Assembly (NCBI RefSeq): GCF_000025865.1
Contig: NC_014002.1
Location: 62,001-126,000, forward strand
Source: Methanohalophilus mahii DSM 5219
GTDB taxonomy: Archaea; Halobacteriota; Methanosarcinia; Methanosarcinales; Methanosarcinaceae
Length of the DNA: 64,000 nucleotides
Reading direction: 5' to 3'
Shown: in pieces, positions 7,754-14,673 of the stretch
Layout of the letters: every line of letters begins with the position of its first letter
Position numbering within the stretch: the stretch's first letter is position 1
Translations under genes and position numbers: made by a program
The notes under the pieces: generated by a model
Told to the model about the DNA's origin: nothing
Seen by the model: the letters and a program-made list of their open reading frames with translations, nothing else
The model's database searches: none

Positions 7754-8338
7754 ATGAAAAAGACTGTAGAAAACCTGTCAAAGGCATTTGTAGGGGAAAG
7801 CCAGGCCCGAAACCGGTATACAATATATTCTAAGATTGCTAAAAAGGAAGGTTTCGAGCAAATAGCAGATATTTTCCTCCTCACTGCCGAGAACGAAAGA
7901 GAGCATGCTAAATGGAGTTTCCAGCTGATCAATGAACTAAAAAAACAAAGTGGAAAATCCTTCGACGATATTGAAATTGAGGCTGACGTCCCGAACGACT
8001 ACGGTACAACCGCTGAGAATCTAAAAGCCGCGATCAACGGTGAGGATTACGAAACCACCACCATGTATCCCGAATTTGCACAGGCTGCTGAAGATGAGGA
8101 CCTGCCTGAGGTCGCGGCAAGGCTCAGAGCAATCGGCAAGGCTGAAATGCATCACAAAGAACGCTTTGAAAAACTTCTCAGAGAAGTGGAAAATGGGACC
8201 GTATTCAAAAAGGAGAAAGAAGTCGAATGGGTCTGCCGCAAATGTGGCTATGTACACAAAGGACCCGAACCTCCCGAAGAATGTCCTTCATGCGATCATC
8301 CCTACAACTATTTCGAGATAAAGTGCGAAGAATATTAA
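7754..8338 (+). CDS. rbr: Rubrerythrin
   Basis: A 194-residue rubrerythrin, a cytoplasmic peroxide-reducing enzyme common in anaerobes. The ferritin-like four-helix domain shows the di-iron glutamates in GESQARNRYTIYSKIA and TAENEREHAKW, with a second set in YPEFAQAAEDEDLPEVAARL and AEMHHKERFEKLL. The C-terminal rubredoxin-like domain has CRKCGY and CPSCDHPY. The redox partner is not nearby. The start at 7754 (MKKTVENLSKAF) is set by the GGAG box. A hairpin terminator follows the gene. Confidence 0.95.
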   Translation: MKKTVENLSKAFVGESQARNRYTIYSKIAKKEGFEQIADIFLLTAENEREHAKWSFQLINELKKQSGKSFDDIEIEADVPNDYGTTAENLKAAINGEDYETTTMYPEFAQAAEDEDLPEVAARLRAIGKAEMHHKERFEKLLREVENGTVFKKEKEVEWVCRKCGYVHKGPEPPEECPSCDHPYNYFEIKCEEY

Positions 8339-8419
8339 GGTTATATCTGGAACAACAAATATTCATCCCCTCTGTTTTTGATAACCAAAATCACATTGGG
8401 AACTTCTTCTTATCCAGAA

Positions 8420-8464
8420 GGTTGTAAATGGCAATTTCGCCATTCTACAACCCCGGACTTTTTT
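8420..8464 (+). terminator. Hairpin terminator between rbr and the SIMPL gene
   Basis: Arms GGTTGTAaATGGC and GCCATTcTACAACC around AATTTC (8420-8452), then CCGGAC and a T-run (8459-8464). It sits between two convergent genes. Confidence 0.6.
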
Positions 8465-8495
8465 AGTGTCGGTTCTGAATACCTTCTCAAAAAAT

Positions 8496-9242
8496 TCACT
8501 GGATGATGTATGTAACCCGAACTGACATTGAAACCCTGGACTCTCCTGGTTCGATAGGTGTTGCCGGTTTTTCAGCAGCATCCATTGCCACACTTTCCTC
8601 ATAATATGTTCTTGGCGGTGTACCATCGGATATCGATGATGACTTTACGCCTACGATCTCCACACCCAGATTCTCAGCCAGTATTTCGGCTTTTGATGAT
8701 GCATCGGCCACAGCTTCGGTGATCAGGTCTTCATGCAATTCTTTCTGTTTTTCATCAGATACAGCAAAAGAAATTCCTCCAATCTGATTTGCTCCTGCAG
8801 ATGCAGACCTGTCAATCATCTCTCCGAGATTATCGAGGTTTGTAGTGGTTACCTGCACACTATTAGAAGCTGAATACCCTTCAATTGTTCGTGTCTTTTC
8901 TCCATAGTTGTATTCGGGCCTCACAGAAACATATGATGTACGAATATCTTCATCCTCCAGACCAAGACCTTTAAGTTCCTCGATAACCGCATTCATAATA
9001 ACTGCATTCTCCTGACTCGCTTCTTCTGCAGTGGGTGCCATGACCTCTGCACCAATGTTCAGAGTTGCAGTGTCGGGCACAACCATCATTTCTGCATTTC
9101 CATTCATCTGTAGGGTATTTTCTGAATTACTGTCAGATCCGCCGACCGATCCTGCATACAACGTCGCTGCCATCAGCACCAGAACTACTGAAAGTGCAAT
9201 TATGATGTAATATGACTTATCTTTATTATTTTCCTGAGCCAT
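8496..9242 (-). CDS. SIMPL (DUF541) domain protein, membrane-anchored
   Basis: 248 residues with one N-terminal helix (YYIIIALSVVLVLMAATLYA, about residues 11-30), then an extracytoplasmic SIMPL/DUF541 domain. Typical motifs are GNAEMMVVPDTATLNIGAEV, QENAVIMNAVIEELKGLGLE, IRTSYVSVRPEYNYGEKTRT and the end RVSMSVRVTYII. Members are periplasmic or surface proteins linked to oxidative stress in some bacteria; the biochemical role is unclear. It converges on the rubrerythrin gene with a terminator between. ATG at 9242 is preceded by AAAGGAG, a good ribosome binding site. Confidence 0.9.
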   Translation of the reverse strand: MAQENNKDKSYYIIIALSVVLVLMAATLYAGSVGGSDSNSENTLQMNGNAEMMVVPDTATLNIGAEVMAPTAEEASQENAVIMNAVIEELKGLGLEDEDIRTSYVSVRPEYNYGEKTRTIEGYSASNSVQVTTTNLDNLGEMIDRSASAGANQIGGISFAVSDEKQKELHEDLITEAVADASSKAEILAENLGVEIVGVKSSSISDGTPPRTYYEESVAMDAAEKPATPIEPGESRVSMSVRVTYIIQ

Positions 9243-9528
9243 TTTAACCTCTCCTTTATTCCATACAATAGATGTACCGCTAGGTATTAAAAAATTGTCT
9301 AAGGTTCGAATTCGTTCGAAGTTACATTAAAAGAGACAGGCAGAGAAAACTCCTTCTCTGTTCAGGTATTTTATACCCAACCCTTATGCGAAAGGACAGT
9401 CTACGACTTAATTGACATACTCTTCCGAACATTAGTTGTGGAAATCTGGCAGGTTGTTAACATGCTAAATTTGCAAAAAGAATATAAATTCATCTTTTTA
9501 TTCCCCCTGATGGGAAAGGGATTTTCTA
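9243..9528. other. Divergent intergenic region
   Basis: Holds the promoter regions of the divergent SIMPL gene and the polytopic membrane protein gene. An imperfect inverted sequence TTCGAATTCGTTCGAA lies near 9305-9320. GACTTAATTGACAT near 9406 faintly resembles a TnpB-element right end but is too short to call. Nothing else is supported. Confidence 0.4.
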
Positions 9529-10827
9529 ATGATGGATAACAGAGATGATCTGGTTCATATTCTACATGATACTCGTTTAAATACTGTTTTATCCTGGATT
9601 ATCGTATTGGTATTTATATTCCTGGCAACTGTGAATTTTTTTGAAGGGCGTTATACATGGACAATTCTGATTATCTTTATAGTAGTTGTCGTTCTTTTGC
9701 CAGGATTATTTTTTTGTAAGCCATCGGTAATGCCATCCTGGTTACTATTGCTTCTGGTACTGATCCCTATTGCTGGAAATACAACAGCCTATTATTTTTT
9801 CCTTACACGGATTCCTGTGTATATTTCAGTTGCTACGCTCTCACTTTTAATTGTAGCTGAGATAAACTGGTTCACGTCAGTGCGAATGAATCCAAAGTTT
9901 GCAATCTATCTTGTGATAGTTACTACACTTGCTGTCACCGGTATGTGGCATTTCATGAGATGGGTACTGGACGTAATGATTGGAACCACATTTCTCCTTG
10001 ATGGCCGGTCGGTGGATGTAATCAATACTGCAGTGATGTATGAATTCATTTATGCACTGATTGCTGGTATTGTTGCAGGTGTTTTGTTTGGATGGTATTT
10101 CAAAACCATGATGAAAAAAGGAACTTCCGACATCATATTTCCAGAGAGGATTATGGATGTATCTCAGGAATACACGTATTCAGAACCACCGAAGGTTATC
10201 AGGAAACTACTGGGGTTATCTGCCCGGAAACAAAAGAATATAACAAGGTTTTTGCAGGCATTTCTTGTAATATTATTCATATTTGGTGTTCTCTCAAGGG
10301 ACCTGCATATATTGCTACGTGCATTTTTAGCACTGATAATTACTTTTGTGCCTGCATTTATGAAACAGAGACACAATCTTTATCTTGATCCATCCCTAAC
10401 TTTGTGGATAACTATTGCAGTATTTCTTGATGCTATTGGTACATTTTGGCTATATGATAACATCGCCAGATGGGACAATCTGACCCATGCCGTATCTTCA
10501 AGTACTATTGCAGCTGCAGGATATGTAATTGTAAGGACTATTGATATTTATGATTCGGAAATTAATATCCCTCCAAGAACGATGTTTGTATTCATCCCCC
10601 TGTTCATCCTTTCAGTAGGTGTAATGTGGGAGATTCTGGAATTCATAACCGATGAATTGGCATTGATTATTGGAATAGATGCTTTTCTTGCACAGCATGG
10701 TATTCATGATACGATGGGTGATATGCTATTCAATTTGATAGGAGCAATTGTAGTGGCTTTATGGGGCACCTTCTATCTGAATAACCTGTCATATAAAATC
10801 GCAGAAATGTTTGAAACCAATAAATAA
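9529..10827 (+). CDS. Polytopic membrane protein with DUF2238/YjdF-like C-terminal half
   Basis: 432 residues with about ten or eleven hydrophobic helices. The second half contains WDNLTHAVSSSTIAAAGY, GVMWEILEFITDE and HGIHDTMGDMLFNLIGA. This combination of D-N-L-T-H, W-E-I-x-E and D-T-x-x-D-x-x-x-N is the signature of the DUF2238/YjdF membrane family, of unknown function. The first half is a separate hydrophobic block ending in a cytoplasmic loop (KTMMKKGTSDIIFPERIMD). ATG at 9529 follows GGGAAAGGG. No operon partner is visible. Confidence 0.8.
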   Translation: MMDNRDDLVHILHDTRLNTVLSWIIVLVFIFLATVNFFEGRYTWTILIIFIVVVVLLPGLFFCKPSVMPSWLLLLLVLIPIAGNTTAYYFFLTRIPVYISVATLSLLIVAEINWFTSVRMNPKFAIYLVIVTTLAVTGMWHFMRWVLDVMIGTTFLLDGRSVDVINTAVMYEFIYALIAGIVAGVLFGWYFKTMMKKGTSDIIFPERIMDVSQEYTYSEPPKVIRKLLGLSARKQKNITRFLQAFLVILFIFGVLSRDLHILLRAFLALIITFVPAFMKQRHNLYLDPSLTLWITIAVFLDAIGTFWLYDNIARWDNLTHAVSSSTIAAAGYVIVRTIDIYDSEINIPPRTMFVFIPLFILSVGVMWEILEFITDELALIIGIDAFLAQHGIHDTMGDMLFNLIGAIVVALWGTFYLNNLSYKIAEMFETNK

Positions 10828-10888
10828 TATAAGACAATCTTATGCAGGATAAGAACGGGCATTAACTGAAATAATATCATGTATTAGG

Positions 10889-10900
10889 TTAATATATTAA
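10889..10900 (+). promoter_or_regulatory. TATA-like box of small RNA copy 1
   Basis: TTAATATATTAA, 29 bases (centre to first G) before the GGGGCAG that begins the structured element. Sequence and distance match the boxes before copies 2 and 3. Confidence 0.5.
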
Positions 10901-10922
10901 GGAAACGAATATTAATTACATA

Positions 10923-11020
10923 GGGGCAGAATTAAAAGCAGCTTTCGTATCGTACCACCACCACCACTATACCACTGTCTGTTTTTTTCCAATATCCTGC
11001 CCCTCATAACTTCATTTTTT
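10923..11020 (+). ncRNA. Candidate small RNA of a three-copy family (copy 1)
   Basis: Starts GGGGCAG (10923-10929), which pairs with CTGCCCC at 10997-11003. Inside, AAAAGCAG can pair with CTGTTTTT, leaving the core CGTACCACCACCAC in the loop. A T-run (11015-11020) follows the closing stem. It shares the core, the CTGTTTTTTTCCAATATCCTGCCC-like 3' half and the upstream TATA-like box with copy 2. On the other strand the 3' end overlaps the stop of a decayed ATPase tail, so an alternative is a 3'-UTR element or a small mobile repeat. Confidence 0.5.
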
Positions 11021-11180
11021 GACGTTTGATCATATCTGCCAGACCAATCAGAATCACTCCTTCTTCCTCTGCAATCTCCCGCATCCGTGGAGTAAAGCCA
11101 GTCCGGCTTATCAGGGCGAAATGTCCTAGTTTTCAGGAAATTGAGTTCATCGGCCTGATTCATAAATTTACGAAATATGT
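11004..11180 (-). pseudogene. C-terminal relic of a DUF234-type archaeal ATPase
   Basis: On the minus strand, FALISRTGFTPRMREIAEEE, then GVILIGLADMIKRQKMKL and TGA (11004-11006), matches the C-terminal endonuclease-like part of archaeal AAA ATPases with DUF234 (typically ...SKSGFTEEL...NVLLxDLEDL). A preceding piece, MNQADELNFLKTRTF, lies in another frame. No ATPase domain remains. Confidence 0.5.
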
Positions 11181-11250
11181 TCATTATGATTGCGTTTCGT
11201 ATACTGGTAATATATGCGGTGGAAATATTTCATGAATCCGGAAAACATCA

Positions 11251-11302
11251 CTATCACTGATAGTTTTATGTAGGTATCACTGTAGAGTGATAGGTACGGA
11301 TG
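11251..11302 (+). promoter_or_regulatory. Orphan operator/promoter of TATCACT type with dead gene start
   Basis: CTATCACTGATAG (11251-11263), TTTTATG, then the near-palindrome TATCACTGTAGAGTGATA (11275-11292) and an ATG eight bases later (11300). Spacing and sequence match the live operator at 44740-44789, but the reading frame after this ATG closes after 16 codons. It is a relic of a lost toxin-antitoxin module. Confidence 0.6.
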
Positions 11303-11473
11303 GTGAACCACTCTTCTTTTACTAAAAGGGCTTCACGATTCTTCTCCTAACTGACACAAGTCCGCAGGCCTCCCAATTCACTGTCATATTTTCTGCAACA
11401 CTGACCGCTGGTGCAGTGTTCATTATAAGGGGGAAGGTGTGAAGTGTTCCAAATACGGAACATTAATAGACAT

Positions 11474-11827
11474 TCATTCAGAGCGGTCTAATTCAGTATC
11501 TCCTGCAATAATTTTATCCGCGTACTCGGAAGCCACAGGTAGTCTTACTAAATTCCCAGTATAGGTCATGTACATCAGGTAAACCCACAATATCAGACTT
11601 ATCAAACCTATCAGGGTAGATATCACTCCTCCTAGAACTGGGACCATTGAAAGTATGATATTCAGTACGAAAAGACCACCAAATACAACGATCGACTGTG
11701 CTGCATTAAATCTCACAGATTTGTTCTTTTTCTCGATTATAAGAAAAATTATGCCGGTTATAAGACCCAGCAGATAGGTCAAAACACCAGCTATATTTTC
11801 CTCTAGTCCAGTACTTGTTTCACTCAT
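11474..11827 (-). CDS. DUF4870 membrane protein
   Basis: A 117-residue DUF4870 (Tic20-like) protein. It reads ENIAGVLTYLLGLITGIIFL, then IEKKNKSVRFNAAQSIVVFG, then two further hydrophobic helices; the F-x-A-x-Q motif after the first helix is the family mark. Function is unknown. The ATG at 11827 (MSETSTGLEEN) overlaps the region just after the lipoprotein stop (11829-11831), so the two genes are coupled and the lipoprotein is translated first. Confidence 0.88.
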   Translation of the reverse strand: MSETSTGLEENIAGVLTYLLGLITGIIFLIIEKKNKSVRFNAAQSIVVFGGLFVLNIILSMVPVLGGVISTLIGLISLILWVYLMYMTYTGNLVRLPVASEYADKIIAGDTELDRSE

Positions 11828-11828
11828 T

Positions 11829-12617
11829 TTAATCAGCCCTTGTTTCAACGTATATTATGATTTCAGTCATGTCGTCATAATCAGAGCTGGGTTGGGTCCC
11901 AAGTTCTAAAGTTTTAGTATCTTTACTGGCTCTCACATATACCCCAACATCATCTTTTTCAGTTAATATTAGGGATTCAATAATATCCCATCCCTGTGCT
12001 TCTAGCTCATTTTCGTAGAATTCTTTGATATCTTCAGGGTTATCGCCAGTTAGATACTCCACCTGTTCCCGATCAATATCTGAATCGACTGTGAGTGAAC
12101 GATAATCTATCCGTACAGAGTCGGGATACCTGGGTACATCGGCAAAATCCTGGCCATCTACATCCGTGGTAGGCGGGGCATTAGATTCTTCTTCATCAAC
12201 TGATGGAGTTGTCTCATCATTGCTCATGTCAGCAATGTTAGCTGCATCTCTTGGACCGGTAATTATTGTAGCAGTCGTAGTACCATCATTAACAGCTGTA
12301 TTTATGGCCATAACTCTATCGTCTTTTTCAAGAGCAACTCCAATTTCATATCCTGCAAAATCTCCTTCCCAGTCAGCTATAACTTCCCAACCTTCACTTT
12401 CTGCCGTTTGTTGCAGGTCATTTAGAACCTGGGAAGAATCCTGTGTCTCTATTTCATACTGGGTCAACGAAATGTCATCTCCCAGATTAATACTTCTAGT
12501 TTCTTCATAGTCAGAGGGGATGTCATCAACACCCGAATCCCCGTTTGAACAACCACTTAATGCCATTGCTCCAATTATAATAACAAGAACCAATAGGTAT
12601 ATTTTGTTCGATGCCAT
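11829..12617 (-). CDS. Secreted lipoprotein with two related domains
   Basis: 262 residues. The start at 12617 gives a lipoprotein signal, MASNKIYLLVLVIIIGAMAL then SGC with the acceptor Cys at residue 23, and the region before it has TAGGAAA close to the ATG. Two similar alpha/beta segments follow, separated by an acidic linker: one around VLNDLQQTAESEGWEVIADW and one around IKEFYENELEAQGWDIIESL. Both have the form helix plus E-G/Q-G-W, seen in archaeal lipoproteins of unknown function. It is anchored on the outer face of the membrane and co-transcribed with the DUF4870 gene. Confidence 0.8.
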   Translation of the reverse strand: MASNKIYLLVLVIIIGAMALSGCSNGDSGVDDIPSDYEETRSINLGDDISLTQYEIETQDSSQVLNDLQQTAESEGWEVIADWEGDFAGYEIGVALEKDDRVMAINTAVNDGTTTATIITGPRDAANIADMSNDETTPSVDEEESNAPPTTDVDGQDFADVPRYPDSVRIDYRSLTVDSDIDREQVEYLTGDNPEDIKEFYENELEAQGWDIIESLILTEKDDVGVYVRASKDTKTLELGTQPSSDYDDMTEIIIYVETRAD

Positions 12618-12714
12618 TTTCCTACACCCCTTTTTATAATATAATTTTTTAGAGTATGGTCTAAAGATAAAATAGTAAACCACCTTTCGGTTAAATATAT
12701 GTAAATATATTTCA

Positions 12715-12888
12715 CTTAAATTTTTTGGGTGTAATGGTTGTGAAAATAATGCAGATATAATCGGTGCAATGAATATTGAAAACAAAACACGGGATTTCAA
12801 GTAATCCTGGAGTGTTAAAGGTGCTTGTCAGCCATCTGGATCAATGCTAATTGACATTCAAGCCCCTTTCCGTTACGGTGTAGTTGAT
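12715..12888 (+). pseudogene. 3' relic of a TnpB element (second type), including right end
   Basis: Reads GCNGCENNADIIGAMNIENK then TRDFK, close to the C-terminus of the tnpB at 59184-60335 (NNADLIGAMNIEHKTRDYR). It continues through AATTGACATTCAAGCCCC to a right-end hairpin and TAGTTGAT. Only about 170 bases remain. Confidence 0.75.
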
Positions 12889-12889
12889 T

Positions 12890-12950
12890 TGCAGCCAAAT
12901 TCAGTATTATAGGTATATTTGTTCACACATTATTAATATTACGTGAATGA
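12890..12950 (-). pseudogene. Relic of promoter and first codons of the HTH antitoxin gene
   Basis: On the minus strand the 26-base inverted repeat TTCAC...GTGAA (12922-12947) and GTGAACAAATATACC, then ATAATACTGAATTTG, match the promoter and first codons of the winged-helix gene at 42835 almost base for base. The start codon is now ATA and the copy is cut off by the TnpB right end. Confidence 0.6.
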
Positions 12951-12997
12951 AAATGGACATTCTACCCACATCCTGTACGTGTGATGAGAATCGCCGC

Positions 12998-13186
12998 TTA
13001 CTTGCTATAAGCAATCCTGTCCAGTTGTCTGGAAACCTCCGGCGTATAGTAAACCTCCCTGCAGGTATCACATACGTAGGCAGCCACTTCCACGACCACC
13101 CTTTCGCTGTCTGCTTTTTGGATTGCCACGTCGGTGTTTTTCCAGACCAGTTTTCCCTGGCAGAAACTGCAACTATCCGGTATCAT
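12998..13186 (-). CDS. YgiT-type zinc finger protein (antitoxin-like)
   Basis: 62 residues with two zinc-binding pairs, CSFCQG near the start and CDTC near residue 39, followed by REVYYTPEVSRQLDRIAY. The C-x-x-C...V-C-x-x-C-x-E-x-Y pattern is that of YgiT-type zinc finger proteins, which resemble the N-terminal domain of the MqsA antitoxin and are usually encoded beside a small DUF4258 toxin. No partner is seen on either side here, so the gene seems to be an orphan. Stop is TAA. Confidence 0.8.
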   Translation of the reverse strand: MIPDSCSFCQGKLVWKNTDVAIQKADSERVVVEVAAYVCDTCREVYYTPEVSRQLDRIAYSK

Positions 13187-13306
13187 ATTGTTCTATATCT
13201 CCTAAATTGTCCAAATAGTCTTTGTCTGGAAGGGATTTCTGGCTAATATACTAAAGATTGATTTCATATATTATTGGATACACAATAATTGTTGCGACAG
13301 TAAAAA

Positions 13307-13522
13307 GTGAGTTCCTCAAAAGACAGGCAAAACCAGTTAGTAGATGTAGGTGTCCTTAAATCCCTGATCAATAAATCCCGGCTTGTCGACTGGTATTACG
13401 GAGAGAGATCAGAGTATTTCATGGTCGTTTCCAGATCCGGGTTTACAGAACAGACCAGGAAATTTGCAGGAAAACACAATTTTGTGCTTTATACGCCTGA
13501 GGATCTGCAAGCGCAGGTCTGA
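13307..13522 (+). pseudogene. C-terminal fragment of a DUF234-type ATPase
   Basis: A 71-codon frame from GTG 13307. The part VGVLKSLINKSRLVDWYYGE, SEYFMVVSRSGFTEQTRKFA and NFVLYTPEDL is the end of a DUF234-type ATPase (the endonuclease-like tail). An in-frame TAA stands just before the GTG and there is no ATP-binding domain upstream. It is therefore a decayed gene end rather than a complete protein, though expression as a short protein cannot be excluded. Confidence 0.55.
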
Positions 13523-13550
13523 TGCTTTCTGCTATAACATATTGTGGAAG

Positions 13551-13572
13551 TTTATCGTCTGTATACGATAAA
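13551..13572. promoter_or_regulatory. Inverted repeat 1 of an orphan pair
   Basis: TTTATCG and CGATAAA, seven-base arms with an eight-base spacer TCTGTATA. See the matching second repeat 32 bases on. Confidence 0.5.
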
Positions 13573-13582
13573 TTCCAGTATA

Positions 13583-13604
13583 TTTGTCGAATATAATCGA
13601 CAAA
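13583..13604. promoter_or_regulatory. Inverted repeat 2 of an orphan pair
   Basis: TTTGTCG and CGACAAA with an eight-base spacer AATATAAT. Arm length and spacer length equal those of repeat 1, as for two binding sites of one dimeric regulator. Confidence 0.5.
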
Positions 13605-13624
13605 ATGTGGAGGTGTCATCTGTA

Positions 13625-14158
13625 TTATCTCACTCTACTGTACCATCGCATAGCCCCCACCATGCAGACCACAATCCCGAGAACCTCCGAGACAAAAACC
13701 ACAGACATGGCCGGCTCATAACAGTTGGAGAACACGTGCATCAGGTAATCCGGGAATCCTCCTGCAATCTCATCGGCAGGGAAACTCCACCCCAGAAGCG
13801 GCCAGAACAGTACTTCGGGAGTCTGCCACATCGAGTCTTCCAGTAAATGCAATACTGCTGCAACGGGCAGTATTAGTAAGAAGTCTGCTCGCCACTTCTG
13901 CCATATTAACACAATAATGAGGCCGACCAGTACCCAGAAAAGCAGGGTATGAGCAAAGATCCTGCCGCTTGCCAGGGAATCCGCCAGTAAAAACCGGCCC
14001 AGGGGTTTGTCGATCAGATCAGGCAGCAGTGCTGCGATCGCTACAAATCGATAATTAACTTTGCCCTGCAATTTAGGATACCATTGCTCTGTCAGATAGA
14101 ATGCAAGTATAGTTAACCCTATATGACCAAACACAAACATTGATGGTGGAATAATCAA
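13625..14158 (-). CDS. DUF457-like membrane-bound putative metal-dependent hydrolase
   Basis: 177 residues with four or five hydrophobic helices. The motifs GHIGLTILAF at the start, LLPDLIDKPLG near residue 47, HTLLFW near 70 and HLLEDSMWQTPEVLFWPLLG near 104 are those of DUF457/YdjM membrane proteins, whose His and Asp residues suggest metal binding. Function is not established. Its 5' end lies inside a 180-bp direct repeat whose second copy overlaps the 3' end of the large peptidase gene, so the two genes were probably once adjacent. Confidence 0.8.
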   Translation of the reverse strand: MIIPPSMFVFGHIGLTILAFYLTEQWYPKLQGKVNYRFVAIAALLPDLIDKPLGRFLLADSLASGRIFAHTLLFWVLVGLIIVLIWQKWRADFLLILPVAAVLHLLEDSMWQTPEVLFWPLLGWSFPADEIAGGFPDYLMHVFSNCYEPAMSVVFVSEVLGIVVCMVGAMRWYSRVR

Positions 14159-14300
14159 TGGATGTGTTTAAAATTACGGTTATTACCCGGTCTGCAAGTT
14201 AAGAGCAGGAAAATATCCTGCTCAATTTATCGATTGCTTTTCTGTCTCGTTATCATTGCCGCACCTGCAATCAGTGCTACAGCAAATATGGCAGTAAACT
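14121..14300. repeat. Direct repeat A (180 bp), carries start of DUF457 gene and a peptidase tail relic
   Basis: Nearly identical to 18856-19035. From ATATGACCAAACACAAACAT to AGTGCTACAGCAAATATGGC the two copies differ at only a few positions. Copy A holds the first codons of the DUF457-like gene and a dead copy of the C-terminal PGF-CTERM region of the large peptidase. Confidence 0.85.
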
Positions 14301-14673
14301 CGGGTATGTGGGCGTATTCTGTTTCAGGCAACCCTCGGTTATTGTACAGACTTTATGCATAAATCCGGTTTTTCCGAGACCATAGAGGGTATCTTCATTG
14401 GTGTAACATCATGTCCTCAGCACTACGTTAAGAATAATTTTAAACAGACGACCGACGGACGGGTTTTTTCAGGTGTGAAATTAATGAAGATTTTAGAATC
14501 TCGGTTATCTATCTCTAAAAATTGATCCCTCTATTCCCTTTGCAACCCGGAAAACACCGTCTTTGATTTCTCACTCCTGCCTGCCGTGCCTATTTCCTGC
14601 AATCATAACAAACAATCAATTGGACTGCTTTGAATGTAACTACTATCAAATAAATTATATAATAATCAAATCT
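14301..14673. other. Intergenic region upstream of the first peptidase
   Basis: No gene is recognised here. A TATA-like AAATTATATAAT lies at 14652-14663, about 20 bases before ATG 14674, and is probably the peptidase promoter. Confidence 0.4.

Noticed and set aside
8021-8427. Frames on both strands over the rubrerythrin gene.
   Set aside because: They are shadows of the rubrerythrin reading frame, which has all expected metal ligands.
10912-11184. A 90-codon minus-strand frame across small RNA copy 1 and the ATPase relic.
   Set aside because: The residues show no family, the frame differs from the one that matches the ATPase tail, and part of it is the GTGGTGGTGG core of the structured element.
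12947-13246. A 99-codon plus-strand frame opposite the YgiT gene.
   Set aside because: The minus strand has a complete zinc finger pattern with correct spacing. The plus-strand frame has no recognisable domain.
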